Notes: generated by a model from the sequence alone, not told the origin. DNA of 64,000 nucleotides from Streptomyces sp. TSRI0281 (GCF_001905125.1 NZ_LWLE01000001.1:1048112-1112111), one strand, 5' to 3'; shown: positions 51,565 through 62,288, counted from the stretch's first letter. Numbers and translations: made by a program.

Positions 51565-52182
51565 TTACGGAGTGACGGGGCCCGGGAACTCCGAGGTCGG
51601 CAGCGACACAGCGAAGGGCGCGGGGAGCACGAGAGTCTTTCCGAACGGCACCGGGTCGGACCGCTTGTACGTACCGTCCTCGTTCGGCTCGGTGAACAGC
51701 GTGGCCATCGGGCCCCGCATGTCGAACCTGTCGATCAGCAGGTACGCCGGAACACCGGCGCGCGCGTAGGCGCGGTACTTCTTCGTCCGGTCCTCCCGCG
51801 CGTTCCCCTTGGAGGTGATCTCCACGATGAGCAGGGCTTCCGAGGCGTCGAGCGGGTCGCTGGTCTCCGGGTCTGCCGCCGCGATCAGCTCGGTCGGCAT
51901 GACCACGAGATCCGGCACATACAACTTGTCGAGCGGGGCGACGTGGACGCCGAGAGTCTGGTAGATGCCCAGTTCCTCCGGAATCCCCCGGTACAGACAA
52001 CGCTGCACCGCCTCGGCAATGCCGTTGTGGTGTGCATGTGGCGGTGGTACCAAGACGATCTGCCCCTCGTCGATCTCGGCGCGCCATCCCTCGGGCACGT
52101 CCAGTTCACGCCATGTCTGCAACAGGTAGTCCCACGCGCGCCCTTCGGATGCCTGGTCGTTCTCGACCAACGCTGCGGTCAT
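51565..52182 (-). CDS. Uma2 family putative endonuclease
   Basis: 205 residues from the ATG at 52182. The PD-(D/E)XK-like Uma2 core is visible: GQIVLVPPPHAHHNGIAEAV, LYVPDLVVMPTEL (Asp of the core), ALLIVEITSKGNAREDRTKK (Glu-x-Lys-like) and YARAGVPAYLLIDR. Uma2 proteins are abundant in Streptomyces and cyanobacteria; nuclease activity is predicted, not shown. It is solitary. A second Uma2 gene lies at 56958. Confidence 0.88.
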   Translation of the reverse strand: MTAALVENDQASEGRAWDYLLQTWRELDVPEGWRAEIDEGQIVLVPPPHAHHNGIAEAVQRCLYRGIPEELGIYQTLGVHVAPLDKLYVPDLVVMPTELIAAADPETSDPLDASEALLIVEITSKGNAREDRTKKYRAYARAGVPAYLLIDRFDMRGPMATLFTEPNEDGTYKRSDPVPFGKTLVLPAPFAVSLPTSEFPGPVTP

Positions 52183-52427
52183 CGCGGGTCCCTTCTTCCG
52201 TGGCCTTACGGGGGGAGAGTAGATCGAAGATTTCACGGCAGTCCGTCGTTCCCACCAGCGTCCCACGAACGGGTGGCGACCGGCGAGAGGTGCCGTCCCG
52301 CAAGGTTCACGCGTCACCGCCCGCATCCCCTCGCGCGGTAATCGCGACGGTGCCCCGGAAACTTATTTCGCCCATGGTGTGTAGGGATTTCATTCACGGG
52401 CACCAGATGCATCGGAGGTTGATACAT

Positions 52428-52598
52428 ATGGTTCCCCTGCTACTCGTTCTTCTGCTCGCCCTGATCCTTTTCGGTGCCGGTTTCGCACTCAAGGCACTGT
52501 GGTGGATCGCCATCATCGTGCTGGCGATATGGCTGATAGGTTTCTTCGTCCGTCCGACCGCGAGCGGCGGCGGGCGCGGCCGGTGGTACCGCTGGTAG
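52428..52598 (+). CDS. Small hydrophobic membrane protein
   Basis: 56 residues with GGAGG 10 bases upstream of the ATG at 52428. It is almost entirely two transmembrane helices (VPLLLVLLLALILFGAGFAL and LWWIAIIVLAIWLIGFFV) with a basic GRGRWYRW tail. This is a familiar Streptomyces family annotated as hydrophobic protein. Role unknown; stress-related expression is possible. Confidence 0.82.
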   Translation: MVPLLLVLLLALILFGAGFALKALWWIAIIVLAIWLIGFFVRPTASGGGRGRWYRW

Positions 52599-52648
52599 CC
52601 GCGCCTGACCAGCACGGACAGTCTCGGCGCAGACCTCAGCGCAGATGA

Positions 52649-52686
52649 CGAGTGGGCCCGGACGGATCTCCGTCCGGGCCCACTCG
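52649..52686. terminator. Strong terminator hairpin
   Basis: 18-bp perfect arms (52649-52666 and 52669-52686) flank two bases, so the loop is formed by opening the last pairs. It lies 50 bases after the hydrophobic protein stop. Confidence 0.85.
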
Positions 52687-52831
52687 CGTTCCGCGTTCCC
52701 CCGGACATAGAAACCGAAGAAATCACGCATGAGGTCCGCAGACCCGGGCACCCGATAAACCGAGAGCCGCTCACCACCATTTCGGTGGGGGCCCTCACGC
52801 CGAATTGGACCGTCTGGAAAGGAGCCTTTTC

Positions 52832-53185
52832 ATGAGCGACAACCTGTGGGGTTACCGGCCTTCGAGCGGTCACACCGCCGGAGCGGATCTGACCGGATAT
52901 ACGGTCGAGGCGACCGACGGCAGCATCGGCAAGGTCGACAAGCACTCGGACGATGTCGGCTCGGCCTGTCTCGTGGTCGACACCGGGATATGGATCTTCG
53001 GCAAGGAAGTCCTGCTGCCCGCGGGCACGGTCACGCACATAGACACGGAGGACCGGAAGGTCTTCGTGGAGCTGACCAAGGACCAGGTCAAGGACTCACC
53101 GGAGTTCGACCGGCACAAGCACATGGGTGACCCCGGCTATCACGCGCAGGTCGGCGGCTACTACGGCGCCTTCCGCATCATGTGA
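52832..53185 (+). CDS. PRC-barrel domain protein
   Basis: 117 residues from the ATG at 52832 with GGAAAGGAG upstream. The PRC-barrel core is ADLTGYTVEATDGSIGKVDK followed by ACLVVDTGIWIFGKEVLLPA and VFVELTKDQVKDSPEF. The C-terminus is tyrosine/glycine-rich (GYHAQVGGYYGAFRIM). Such proteins are common in Streptomyces stress-related regions; the binding partner is unknown. Confidence 0.88.
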   Translation: MSDNLWGYRPSSGHTAGADLTGYTVEATDGSIGKVDKHSDDVGSACLVVDTGIWIFGKEVLLPAGTVTHIDTEDRKVFVELTKDQVKDSPEFDRHKHMGDPGYHAQVGGYYGAFRIM

Positions 53186-53238
53186 TCCCTCGCGCCACCA
53201 GGAGGCGGCGGGCCCGACCCTGAAGAAGGGCCGGCCCC

Positions 53239-53288
53239 GCCGTCCGGCATGTCGGCCTCCCCGGCGCGTCGCCGTCCGGCATGTCGGC
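53239..53288. repeat. 18-bp direct repeat
   Basis: GCCGTCCGGCATGTCGGC occurs at 53239-53256 and 53271-53288, followed by short GCC-rich repeats up to 53355. It lies in the gap between the PRC-barrel and SUKH-like genes. No coding frame is supported. Confidence 0.7.
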
Positions 53289-53355
53289 TCCCCGCACGTC
53301 GACCCCGCCCGCGCCCGCCGCCCGCCCTCGCCGACCGCCCTCGCCGACCGCCCCG

Positions 53356-53967
53356 TCAGCTGACCAGGTCCGACCAGAAGGGCACGCTCGGCGGAACGTC
53401 CGAGGCGTCGCCCTCCGCCGCCTCCCACCCCACGAACTCGCGTTCCACGTAGTCCCGCAGGTCACGCCCGTAGCAAATGGTGTCCGCGCCGTGCACCGAC
53501 AGGACGGGGTGCCCGAACGTCCCCCGGCCCGGCGGAAGGTACCGGTGCGAGTACACCGGAATCAGCTGCGGGACCGAGGCCAGTTCGTCCCGCGCGACGA
53601 TCACGGCCAGATCCGTGTCCGACGGCCGGGGCCCCCACGCCTCCCCGGGCCACCACCCGTGCTCGACCGAGAACAGCAGCCCCTCGACCGGCCAGGACAG
53701 CCGCCCTCGAATTTCCGCAGGATCACCGTCCCGCCAGTCCACCCAGGGCTGACGCCGGGACGCGCCCTCCTCCGGAGGGGACACGGACCCGACGGGCAGA
53801 CCGGCGGCGAGGAAGGCGCGGTGGTCGTCGGCGAACTCGATTCCGTACTCCGCCTCGATGCGGCCGAACTCCCCTTCGCTCAGCCCCGGCCGCATCACGC
53901 AGTCGCCGATCTCCGCCAGGCGGCGCGCTGCCCGCGCACCCGCCCGCTGTCCCGCACCGGTCATCAC
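53356..53967 (-). CDS. SMI1/KNR4 (SUKH)-like protein
   Basis: 203 residues. The N-terminal block LSEGEFGRIEAEYGIEFADD with HRAFLAAGLPVG is the SUKH/SMI1-KNR4 start. VEGLLFSVEHGWWPGEAWG, VPQLIPVYSHRYLPPG and PVLSVHGADTICYGRDLRDY follow the family layout. SUKH proteins are frequent immunity proteins of polymorphic toxins, but no toxin is adjacent here, so the role is open. Confidence 0.78.
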   Translation of the reverse strand: MMTGAGQRAGARAARRLAEIGDCVMRPGLSEGEFGRIEAEYGIEFADDHRAFLAAGLPVGSVSPPEEGASRRQPWVDWRDGDPAEIRGRLSWPVEGLLFSVEHGWWPGEAWGPRPSDTDLAVIVARDELASVPQLIPVYSHRYLPPGRGTFGHPVLSVHGADTICYGRDLRDYVEREFVGWEAAEGDASDVPPSVPFWSDLVS

Positions 53968-54008
53968 CTCAGCAGCCTAACGACCACCGCGCCACCGTCG
54001 ATCCGTCC

Positions 54009-54245
54009 TCAACGCGGCAGCTGCCCCTCCCGGTTGATCTCGGTCACCCGGGCCCGCAGGACCGCGCCCGGCGGGGCCGGTTCGACGGCCTCCGGCGGAC
54101 AGTCCCACTCCGGTCCGCCGCCCGGCGGCCGCAGTTGTACGTACGGCCCGACCCGGCCCATCACCCGGCCGACCCGCCCGTCCCGGACGTCCACCGCGTA
54201 CGACCCCGGCTCGGGCATACACGCGTCAAGCCCCTCACCCGTCAT
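54009..54245 (-). CDS. Small hypothetical protein
   Basis: 78 residues from an ATG at 54245 that overlaps the upstream gene by 11 bases. SYAVDVRDGRVGRVMGRVGP with YVQLRPPGGGPEW looks like a small beta-barrel protein. This pair of small genes is familiar near DUF397/XRE loci in Streptomyces (from memory). Function unknown. Confidence 0.65.
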   Translation of the reverse strand: MTGEGLDACMPEPGSYAVDVRDGRVGRVMGRVGPYVQLRPPGGGPEWDCPPEAVEPAPPGAVLRARVTEINREGQLPR

Positions 54246-54477
54246 GACCGCTCTCCTTGTCCGCCAGCACCTGGCACAGCCGCAGCGCGGTGTCGAGGTT
54301 GCACCGGCCCAGGTCGACCAGTGGCGCCGGTTCGTTCCCGGCGCACGACACGGGATCGATCCGCAGCGACGGCAGCCTGACACCGACCCCGCCGAGACCG
54401 TCCTTCAGCCGCGCCACCACGTCCTCCGCCATCCGCACTCTCTCCGCCGCCGCTTTGCGCCGCTCTGTCGCTTCCAT
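54235..54477 (-). CDS. Small hypothetical protein
   Basis: 80 residues from an ATG at 54477. A basic helical N-terminus (MEATERRKAAAERVRMAEDV) precedes PSLRIDPVSCAGNEPAPLVD and LGRCNLDTALRLCQVL. It is translationally coupled to the 78-residue gene downstream. Function unknown. Confidence 0.65.
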   Translation of the reverse strand: MEATERRKAAAERVRMAEDVVARLKDGLGGVGVRLPSLRIDPVSCAGNEPAPLVDLGRCNLDTALRLCQVLADKESGHDG

Positions 54478-54702
54478 GCTGCACACCTTCCACGCTGAGT
54501 GAGGGAAATGCCTACCCAGCGTGTCCAACGCGCAGCTGCCCCGGAAGAGGCGCAGTTCCGGCAAACGCGCATGTGTCACAGCCAGTTGCCATGAGGCCGA
54601 GCCATCACCCGGGGAATGCCGTACGAACTGGCCTACGATCCAAAGGTGGCCGACACCATCCCGGCGGCCGCGTCCTGGCCCTGATCGCGCCGGCGGCAAA
54701 GG

Positions 54703-55014
54703 ATGACGACGATGAAACCCAGCAGCTCCGACCACGATCTGTCCACGGCGACCTGGCACAAGTCCTCGTACTGCGGGGCAAGCGGTGGGAACTGCCTCGA
54801 AGTCGGCGTCTGGCTGCCGTCCCCGCGCGGCGACGGCGAGAACGCCGGCGAGGGCCAGAACGCGAGCCACGGCGAGAACGCGGGCGACGTCGACGGCCCA
54901 GACGCCCTCCCCCGCCTCGTCCCCGTACGCGACTCCAAGAGGGCCGACGGCCCGGCGATCCTGTTCCGGGCCGGTGCCTGGGAGCCCTTCCTCGGCGGCC
55001 TCAAGCACACCTGA
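54703..55014 (+). CDS. DUF397 domain protein with repeat insert
   Basis: 103 residues. The DUF397 start TATWHKSSYCGASGGNCLEV and the end VRDSKRADGPAILFRAGAWE with PFLGGL are intact. An insert of about 25 Asn/Gly/Glu-rich residues (ENAGEGQNASHGENAGDVDG) sits between them. DUF397 genes normally sit beside an XRE/DUF5753 regulator; none is adjacent here, so the partner seems to be lost or elsewhere. Confidence 0.85.
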   Translation: MTTMKPSSSDHDLSTATWHKSSYCGASGGNCLEVGVWLPSPRGDGENAGEGQNASHGENAGDVDGPDALPRLVPVRDSKRADGPAILFRAGAWEPFLGGLKHT

Positions 55015-55032
55015 CGGCCGGCCCCGGGTGAT

Positions 55033-55458
55033 CTACTCGGTGTGCAGCACCGAGGCGACGGTCGTCCGGGCCGCCGACCGGGCCGGGACCAGGGCGCCGA
55101 GCACGGCGATCGCCACACCCGCCAGGAGCATCGCGGCCGGCTGCGGCGCGTGCCACACGTCCTTCATGGACGCGGGGAATCCGACCACCCCGACGTGGTC
55201 CACGACCAGGCGGTGCGCCACGATCCCGAGCGGGATGCCGAGCAGCCCGCCGACCCCGCCGCGCCCGGCGACCGAGGTCACCGTCATCATCACCACCTGC
55301 CGGGGAGTCATCCCGATCGACTTGAGCATGCCCAGGTCCCGGCGCCGCTCGCGGGTGTTCAGCAGGACGGTGTTGAGGACACCGAGCGACGCGACGAGAG
55401 TCAGCAGCACCGTGAACACCGTCGAGAAGGTGACGACGGTGGTGGTGACGCCCTGCTC
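55033..55458 (-). pseudogene. FtsX-like permease, 3' fragment
   Basis: About 140 residues equal the C-terminal third of an ABC exporter permease of the MacB/FtsX type: VVTFSTVFTVLLTLVASLGV, NTRERRRDLGMLKSIGMTPR, two more membrane helices and the terminal PARSAARTTVASVLHTE. Homology ends near 55458, where the opposite strand begins to encode a LuxR regulator fragment. No start, no N-terminal domain and no ATPase partner are present. Truncated by a rearrangement. Confidence 0.82.
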
Positions 55459-55767
55459 GCGCCCTCGATCACCCGCCGTCTGGTGGAGCGCTTCGCCCCC
55501 GGCGCCCGCGGAACCGGTCCGGGCCCCGCGGCTCCGGCCGTCCACCGGGACCTGGCGGCACTGACGCCACGCGAGCGCGAGGTACTGACGCTCATGGGCC
55601 GGGGCCTCTCCCATACGGAACTGGCGCGGGAACTGACGCTGAGTGAGGCGACGGTGAAGACCCACGTCGCCCGGATCTTCGCCAAACTCGCCCTGCGTGA
55701 CCGGGCCCAGGCCGTCGTCCTCGCCTACGAGACAGGACTCGTCTCGCCGGGGGATCCGCTGACATGA
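55447..55767 (+). pseudogene. NarL/LuxR response regulator, 3' fragment
   Basis: About 106 residues: DALLAPSITRRLVERFAPG (the linker of NarL-type regulators) and the complete LuxR helix-turn-helix (LTPREREVLTLMGRGLSHTE, LSEATVKTHVARIFAKLALR). The whole receiver domain is missing, and no plausible start is seen at the break. The fragment abuts the FtsX fragment head to head. It is probably not expressed as a functional regulator. Confidence 0.82.
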
Positions 55768-55820
55768 CGCGGCCTCCCGAAGCTCAAGCAGCGAGATCCG
55801 AGCGCTCTTCACAGTGATGG

Positions 55821-55848
55821 GGTGGATGGGTCAGTTGTCCCACCCACC
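55821..55848 (+). terminator. Hairpin after the LuxR fragment
   Basis: 10-bp arms with one mismatch (55821-55830 and 55839-55848) around an 8-base loop, 54 bases after the fragment stop. It may be the original terminator of the truncated regulator gene. Confidence 0.4.
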
Positions 55849-56004
55849 CACCCTGCCTGCGAAGTTGACCATTTGTGACCGGTTTGCCACGGACGGTTGT
55901 CACGCTCTAGCGTGCGTCACAGACAACGGAAAATGGACGACCCCCGCCGGTGCAACGAACACCGAACGAGGGTCTGGCCCACTAGATCGAAAGAGAGTCG
56001 ATCC

Positions 56005-56901
56005 ATGGTTGCTGAACAGCTTAGTGCTGCCCCTGCTTCCCCGCACGTAGTGCCGCCCGCCGCACCGCCCGCCGCGCCCCACCCGATGGCGAATCCGGGC
56101 TATGGCAAGCGCTCGGCTCCGTACCAACGGCCGCGTACCGAACGGGACTTCGCACACCTCCTCCCCCGTGACGCCGCCATCGCCGCCTACATCGACCGGC
56201 TGCCGGACGGCTCCGACATCTCCGTGAAGACGCTGGCCAAGACGCTCCCGTACGGACAGTGCGCCATGCGCACCTCGCTCAACCGGCTCCAGGACGCGGG
56301 GCACCTGCGCCGGGGCAGTGAGTGCGTCGCCACCGAGGACGTCCTGCTGTGGGTGACGCGGTCGTTCTTCTCCCGTACCGCACGCGACGACGTCTGGTGG
56401 GCGGCGTTCACGCGTGGCGACGTACCGCAGGAGCAGCAACGGCCCACCCGCTCACGGGCGTTCATCCTGCTGGCGGCGCTGGGGCGCACGGTACCCGCGC
56501 TGTCCCTGTCCGCCGCCGACTGCGTGAACCTGGAACCGCAGGTCAGCGAGTGGTTCGAGCGGGGCGCCACCGAGGCGGAACTGCTGCACGCCCTCACCTC
56601 CGGCCTCCCCAGCCCCGTCCACCACGCCGCGTCCCTGGTCCGCCGCCGCCTCACCGACAAGATGCCGCCCGAGCGGATCACCCCGGTCCACCGCACGGTC
56701 CTGCGGAGCCTCGAATGCGGCGAGTGCCGCCGTCCCGGCACCCCCGAAACCCTTCTCGGCGGCCGCTGCAAACCCTGTCGCGGCGCCGCACCCGACAACG
56801 ACTTCGGCCCGCCCGGGGCCGTACAGGCACCAGGTGTCCGCGACCGCATGAGCGAGGTGCGCGCGGCGGTGGTCCCCCGATCGGAAAGGACATACCGATG
56901 A
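56005..56901 (+). CDS. Helix-turn-helix DNA-binding protein with C-terminal zinc ribbon
   Basis: 298 residues from the ATG at 56005. A proline-rich N-terminus is followed by a winged-helix region (RDAAIAAYIDRLPDGSDISV, CAMRTSLNRLQDAGHLRRGS), a middle helical domain, and a Cys4 ribbon (CGECRRPGTPETLLGGRCKPC in outline, CxxC-CxxC). This is a conserved Streptomyces family annotated as MarR/HTH-like. Target unknown. Its stop region overlaps a possible upstream start of the Uma2 gene, so the two are probably co-transcribed. Confidence 0.78.
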   Translation: MVAEQLSAAPASPHVVPPAAPPAAPHPMANPGYGKRSAPYQRPRTERDFAHLLPRDAAIAAYIDRLPDGSDISVKTLAKTLPYGQCAMRTSLNRLQDAGHLRRGSECVATEDVLLWVTRSFFSRTARDDVWWAAFTRGDVPQEQQRPTRSRAFILLAALGRTVPALSLSAADCVNLEPQVSEWFERGATEAELLHALTSGLPSPVHHAASLVRRRLTDKMPPERITPVHRTVLRSLECGECRRPGTPETLLGGRCKPCRGAAPDNDFGPPGAVQAPGVRDRMSEVRAAVVPRSERTYR

Positions 56902-56957
56902 CCGTGCAGCTCATCCGCGGCAGAAGCGGGGCACGATGGCAGGGAGGAGGCGACGCC

Positions 56958-57536
56958 ATGACCCCCAGCACAGCCGATCACGCCCAGATGTCCGTCGAGG
57001 AGTTCGAGCAGCTCGCCCGCACAGCCCCGGAAACCGTGACGCTCGAATTCATCAATGGAAGGCTGGAGGTCAAGCCCGTGCCCGACGGTGACCACGACGA
57101 GATCATCATGTGGGTGGCCGTGCAGTGCATGCGGCACCGGCCGGACCTGCGGCTGTACCGGGAACGTGGACTCCGGGTGGAGGCGTACCGCAACGGCCGG
57201 GCTCGCCCCGACGGGACCTTGGCGCGTGCCCGGCGCTTCGCGGGCGACGGTGAGTGGTCAAGTTCCGATGGTGTCCTGATGACCGTCGAGGTCACCTCGT
57301 ACGACTACGACACCGACCGCCGCGACCGCACCGAGAAGCGCGACGGATACGCGGCAGCCGACATCCCCGTCTATCTCCTCATCGACCGGGACAACGACAC
57401 CCTCGTCGTCCACAGCGAGCCGGAGAAGGGCCGTTACCGGCAGCAGACCACGTACGGGTACGGCGACACCGTCAACCTCCCCGCACCCGTCGATGTCACC
57501 CTGGACACCGAAGAGCTCAAGGACTACGCCCGCTGA
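56958..57536 (+). CDS. Uma2 family putative endonuclease
   Basis: 192 residues from the ATG at 56958, preceded by GGGAGGAGG. An ATG at 56898 (ATGA overlap with the previous stop, 212 residues) is the alternative. Core features are LEFINGRLEVKPVPDGDHDE, GRARPDGTLARARRF, SSDGVLMTVEVTSYDYDTDR and GYAAADIPVYLLIDRDNDTL. The predicted nuclease fold is as for the gene at 51565. The HTH protein upstream may regulate it. Confidence 0.88.
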   Translation: MTPSTADHAQMSVEEFEQLARTAPETVTLEFINGRLEVKPVPDGDHDEIIMWVAVQCMRHRPDLRLYRERGLRVEAYRNGRARPDGTLARARRFAGDGEWSSSDGVLMTVEVTSYDYDTDRRDRTEKRDGYAAADIPVYLLIDRDNDTLVVHSEPEKGRYRQQTTYGYGDTVNLPAPVDVTLDTEELKDYAR

Positions 57537-57584
57537 ACCCGCCCACCGGGGCGGCACCGCACCGCCGACGGATCAAAGGACCCG

Positions 57585-58169
57585 ATGACCGACACCGCCG
57601 ACACCGCCAGCGCACCCGCCGCCCCCGTACCCGCCCCCGCACCCGCACCCGCACCCGCACCCGCCGCGACCGAGGACGACCACTACGGGGAGATATCCGT
57701 CGAACTCACGGGCGAGCACGGCGAGGTGCTCGTCGTGAGCGGCGAGAACATCCCCCGCGTCACCCTCACCCGCGCACCCGGAGCCGGGATCGACGACCAC
57801 ATCGTCATCGGCACCCGCACCCCCGATCACCTCACGCTCACGGTGGACGGCCGCGACGCGACGATCAGGCCCGCCAAGGGCAGGCTCAGCCGCCGCTCCT
57901 ACCGGGTCGACGTCACGTACGCGGGTACGTCCTACCGGCTGGTGCCCGACTCCATCCCCAGCAGTCGGCTGACCCGCGACGGGAAGCACATCGGTGACTT
58001 CTCGTCGGACGGCGACAGGCGGGTCGTCGCCGAGTGGCGGGCGGACGCGGCGGCCTCGATCGAGCCGCTCGACGCGGCGATCGGCTACGCGCTGGCCGCC
58101 GCGTTCGGCACGGGCGGCCAGCCGATGTGGATGATGGCGGTCGACGCCATCAGCACGGCACTGCCTTAG
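57585..58169 (+). CDS. Hypothetical protein with Ala-Pro tract
   Basis: 194 residues. An N-terminal Ala-Pro repeat (residues 8-28) is followed by a beta-rich region (YGEISVELTGEHGEVLVVSG, YRVDVTYAGTSYRLVPDSIP) and a helical hydrophobic C-terminus (LDAAIGYALAAAFGTGGQPM). No family was recognised. It is 48 bases after the Uma2 gene on the same strand. Confidence 0.68.
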   Translation: MTDTADTASAPAAPVPAPAPAPAPAPAATEDDHYGEISVELTGEHGEVLVVSGENIPRVTLTRAPGAGIDDHIVIGTRTPDHLTLTVDGRDATIRPAKGRLSRRSYRVDVTYAGTSYRLVPDSIPSSRLTRDGKHIGDFSSDGDRRVVAEWRADAAASIEPLDAAIGYALAAAFGTGGQPMWMMAVDAISTALP

Positions 58170-58263
58170 GGACGTTGGGCCGTCGAGCTGTTGGCCGTTG
58201 GGCCGTCGCGCTGTTGTCGAGTGACAGCCTCCGGCCCGGGCTCCGCCCCCGGCCCGTGCTCCG

Positions 58264-60237
58264 TCAGCGTGCGTCCGCCGTGAGCTGGGTCGTGGCCAGT
58301 TCGCGGTACAGGTCGTCGGATTCCACCAGTTCCTCGTGGGTCCCCGCCGTACGGACACGTCCGTCCTGAAGGACCACGATGCGGTCCGCGTGCACCACGG
58401 TGGACAGCCGGTGGGCGATGACGAGGACCGTGGTCTGCTGGGCGAGTTCGAGGATGACGTCGCGCAACCGGTGCTCGTTGACCGCGTCCAGCTGCGAGGT
58501 CACCTCGTCCAGCAGGAGCAGCCGCGGCTTGCGCAGCAGGGCGCGGGCGATGGCGATCCGCTGGCGTTCACCACCGGACAGGGTGACGCCCCGGTGGCCG
58601 ACCGCCGTGTCCAGCCCGTCCGGCAGCCTGCCGACGAGGTCGTCCAGCCGGGTGCGTTCGACCGCCGCGCGCAGTTCGTCCTCCGTGGCACGGGGGGCGG
58701 CGAACAGGAGGTTGTCCTTGAGGGTCCCGGCGAGGACCGGGGAGTCCTGTTCCACGTACGCGAGGGAGGCGCGCAGCTCGGCCAGCGGCCAGTCCCGGAT
58801 GTCCCGGCCGCCGACGGTGATCGTGCCCTCGTCGTGGTCGTAGAAGCGTTCCAGCAGGCCGAACACGGTGGACTTGCCCGCTCCGGAAGGGCCGACCAGC
58901 GCGACGAGCCCGCCGGTGGGGACATCGAAGCTGACGCCGTTGTGGGCCGGGGCGCGCTCGTCGCCGTAACCGAAGACGACGTCCCGGAAGGTGACGCCGA
59001 GGGGGGTGGGAGGCAGGATGTCCGGCGTGGTGGCGGACGGCGCCGGTTCGCCGGGCAGGGATTCGATCTCGTCGATACGGCGTACGGCGGCGAGGCCGCT
59101 CTGGAGGCCGGTCCAGCCCTCCACGAGGCCGCCGATCGGGCCCATCAGATAGAAGAGGTAGAGCAGGAAGGCGATCAGCGAGGAGATCTCCAGCGATCCC
59201 GACGCGACGCGGGCCCCTCCGACACCCAGCACCGCCAGGAAGGCCAGCTGGATCGCCATCATCATCGTGACCTCGGAGACCGAGGACCAACGGGCCACCG
59301 ACACACCCCGGTCGTGGGCGCGGCGCGCGGCGTCGGCGACGAGGGCGCTCTCGCGTTCCTCGGCGCCGCTCGCCTTGACCGTACGGAAGGCCTGGAGCAC
59401 CCGGTCGAGCGAGGCGCCCATCGCGCCGACGGCCTCCTGGGCCCGGAGCTGGGCACGCTGGATACGGGGCATCAGGAGCGCGGTCATGGCGCCGATGACG
59501 ACGATGACGAGCAGGGTGACGCCGAGGAGCACCGCATCCATGTACGCCATGAACGCGAGGGTGCCCAGCAGCATCAGCACGCTGTTGACCGACTCGACCA
59601 CGCTGCTGGACAGCACGGTGCGCAGCAGGGTGGTGTCGCTGGTGACGCGGGACTGGAGGTCGCCGGGGGTCAGACGGTCCACGGCGGGGACCTTCAACCG
59701 GAGTATGCGGCCCACCAATTGGTTACGGGCCCGCAGGACGACGCCCTCGCCGGTGCGGGCCATGAGGTAGCGGCCGGTCGCCGACAGACAGGCCCCGGCG
59801 AGGACAACGGCGGTGAGGGTGATGAGCGGGGCGGCGGGTGAGCCGCCCTCGGCGAAGGCGTCGACGGCGTACTTCGCCATCAGCGGCATGACGAGCCCCG
59901 CCCCGGAACCGGCGAGCGACAGCAGACCGGCCCACAGGAGCATCCGCCAGTGCGGCCGGACCCGTCCCAGGAGGAGGCGCAGGGGGGTGGGCGCGGAGGG
60001 GCCGTCCGCACCCACACCCTTGGGTGCGGAGGGGCCGTCCACCGCGCCGTCCGCTTCTACGTCCGCCACGCCTTCCGCTTCGACGTCCGCAGTGCCGCTC
60101 CCTCTTCCGTCCGCCGCACCGCCCGCTCGTCCGTCCGCCGCACCGCCCTTCGCGGCAGTCGCCCCGCCTTTCGCGGCAGTCGCCCCGCCTTTCGCCTCGG
60201 GCGTCTGCTCGTCCGCCGCCTCTGTCGTCGTACTCAT
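58264..60237 (-). CDS. ABC exporter half-transporter (permease-ATPase fusion)
   Basis: 657 residues. An N-terminal low-complexity region of about 85 residues carries Lys-Gly-Gly-Ala-Thr repeats. Six membrane helices of the type I exporter fold follow, then the nucleotide-binding domain: Walker A VGPSGAGKST, Q-loop YVEQDSP, signature LSGGERQRIAIARALL, Walker B LLLLDEVTSQLD and VIAHRLSTV. It should work as a homodimer exporting a lipid, peptide or drug. The gene is monocistronic and substrate-unknown. Confidence 0.92.
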   Translation of the reverse strand: MSTTTEAADEQTPEAKGGATAAKGGATAAKGGAADGRAGGAADGRGSGTADVEAEGVADVEADGAVDGPSAPKGVGADGPSAPTPLRLLLGRVRPHWRMLLWAGLLSLAGSGAGLVMPLMAKYAVDAFAEGGSPAAPLITLTAVVLAGACLSATGRYLMARTGEGVVLRARNQLVGRILRLKVPAVDRLTPGDLQSRVTSDTTLLRTVLSSSVVESVNSVLMLLGTLAFMAYMDAVLLGVTLLVIVVIGAMTALLMPRIQRAQLRAQEAVGAMGASLDRVLQAFRTVKASGAEERESALVADAARRAHDRGVSVARWSSVSEVTMMMAIQLAFLAVLGVGGARVASGSLEISSLIAFLLYLFYLMGPIGGLVEGWTGLQSGLAAVRRIDEIESLPGEPAPSATTPDILPPTPLGVTFRDVVFGYGDERAPAHNGVSFDVPTGGLVALVGPSGAGKSTVFGLLERFYDHDEGTITVGGRDIRDWPLAELRASLAYVEQDSPVLAGTLKDNLLFAAPRATEDELRAAVERTRLDDLVGRLPDGLDTAVGHRGVTLSGGERQRIAIARALLRKPRLLLLDEVTSQLDAVNEHRLRDVILELAQQTTVLVIAHRLSTVVHADRIVVLQDGRVRTAGTHEELVESDDLYRELATTQLTADAR

Positions 60238-60426
60238 CCGAATCCCCCCTCGCGCACCGAAACCACCATCAGCGGGCGGAAGCCGGCCGTCTCAGCACGC
60301 CCGCCCACCGTCCGACCCGCCCCCCTGTACCCAAGCATGCGGCGAGAACAGCGGTACGGTCCGCACCCGGTCGAGGCTCACCGCGCCGGAGAGCACCGCG
60401 CCCGGCCCGAAGCGGGCCGCGAACGC

Positions 60427-60466
60427 CCGAGGGCGGCACCCCCCTTGCAGGGGGTGCCGCCCTCGG
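60427..60466 (-). terminator. groEL2 terminator
   Basis: Perfect 17-bp arms (60427-60443 and 60450-60466) with a 6-base loop, 40 bases beyond the groEL2 stop. Confidence 0.9.
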
Positions 60467-60505
60467 TATGTCGGACAGCTCCGATCCACCGGTCTCCCGG
60501 AAGGA

Positions 60506-62282
<1,777 letters not shown>

Positions 62283-62288
62283 CGCCAA

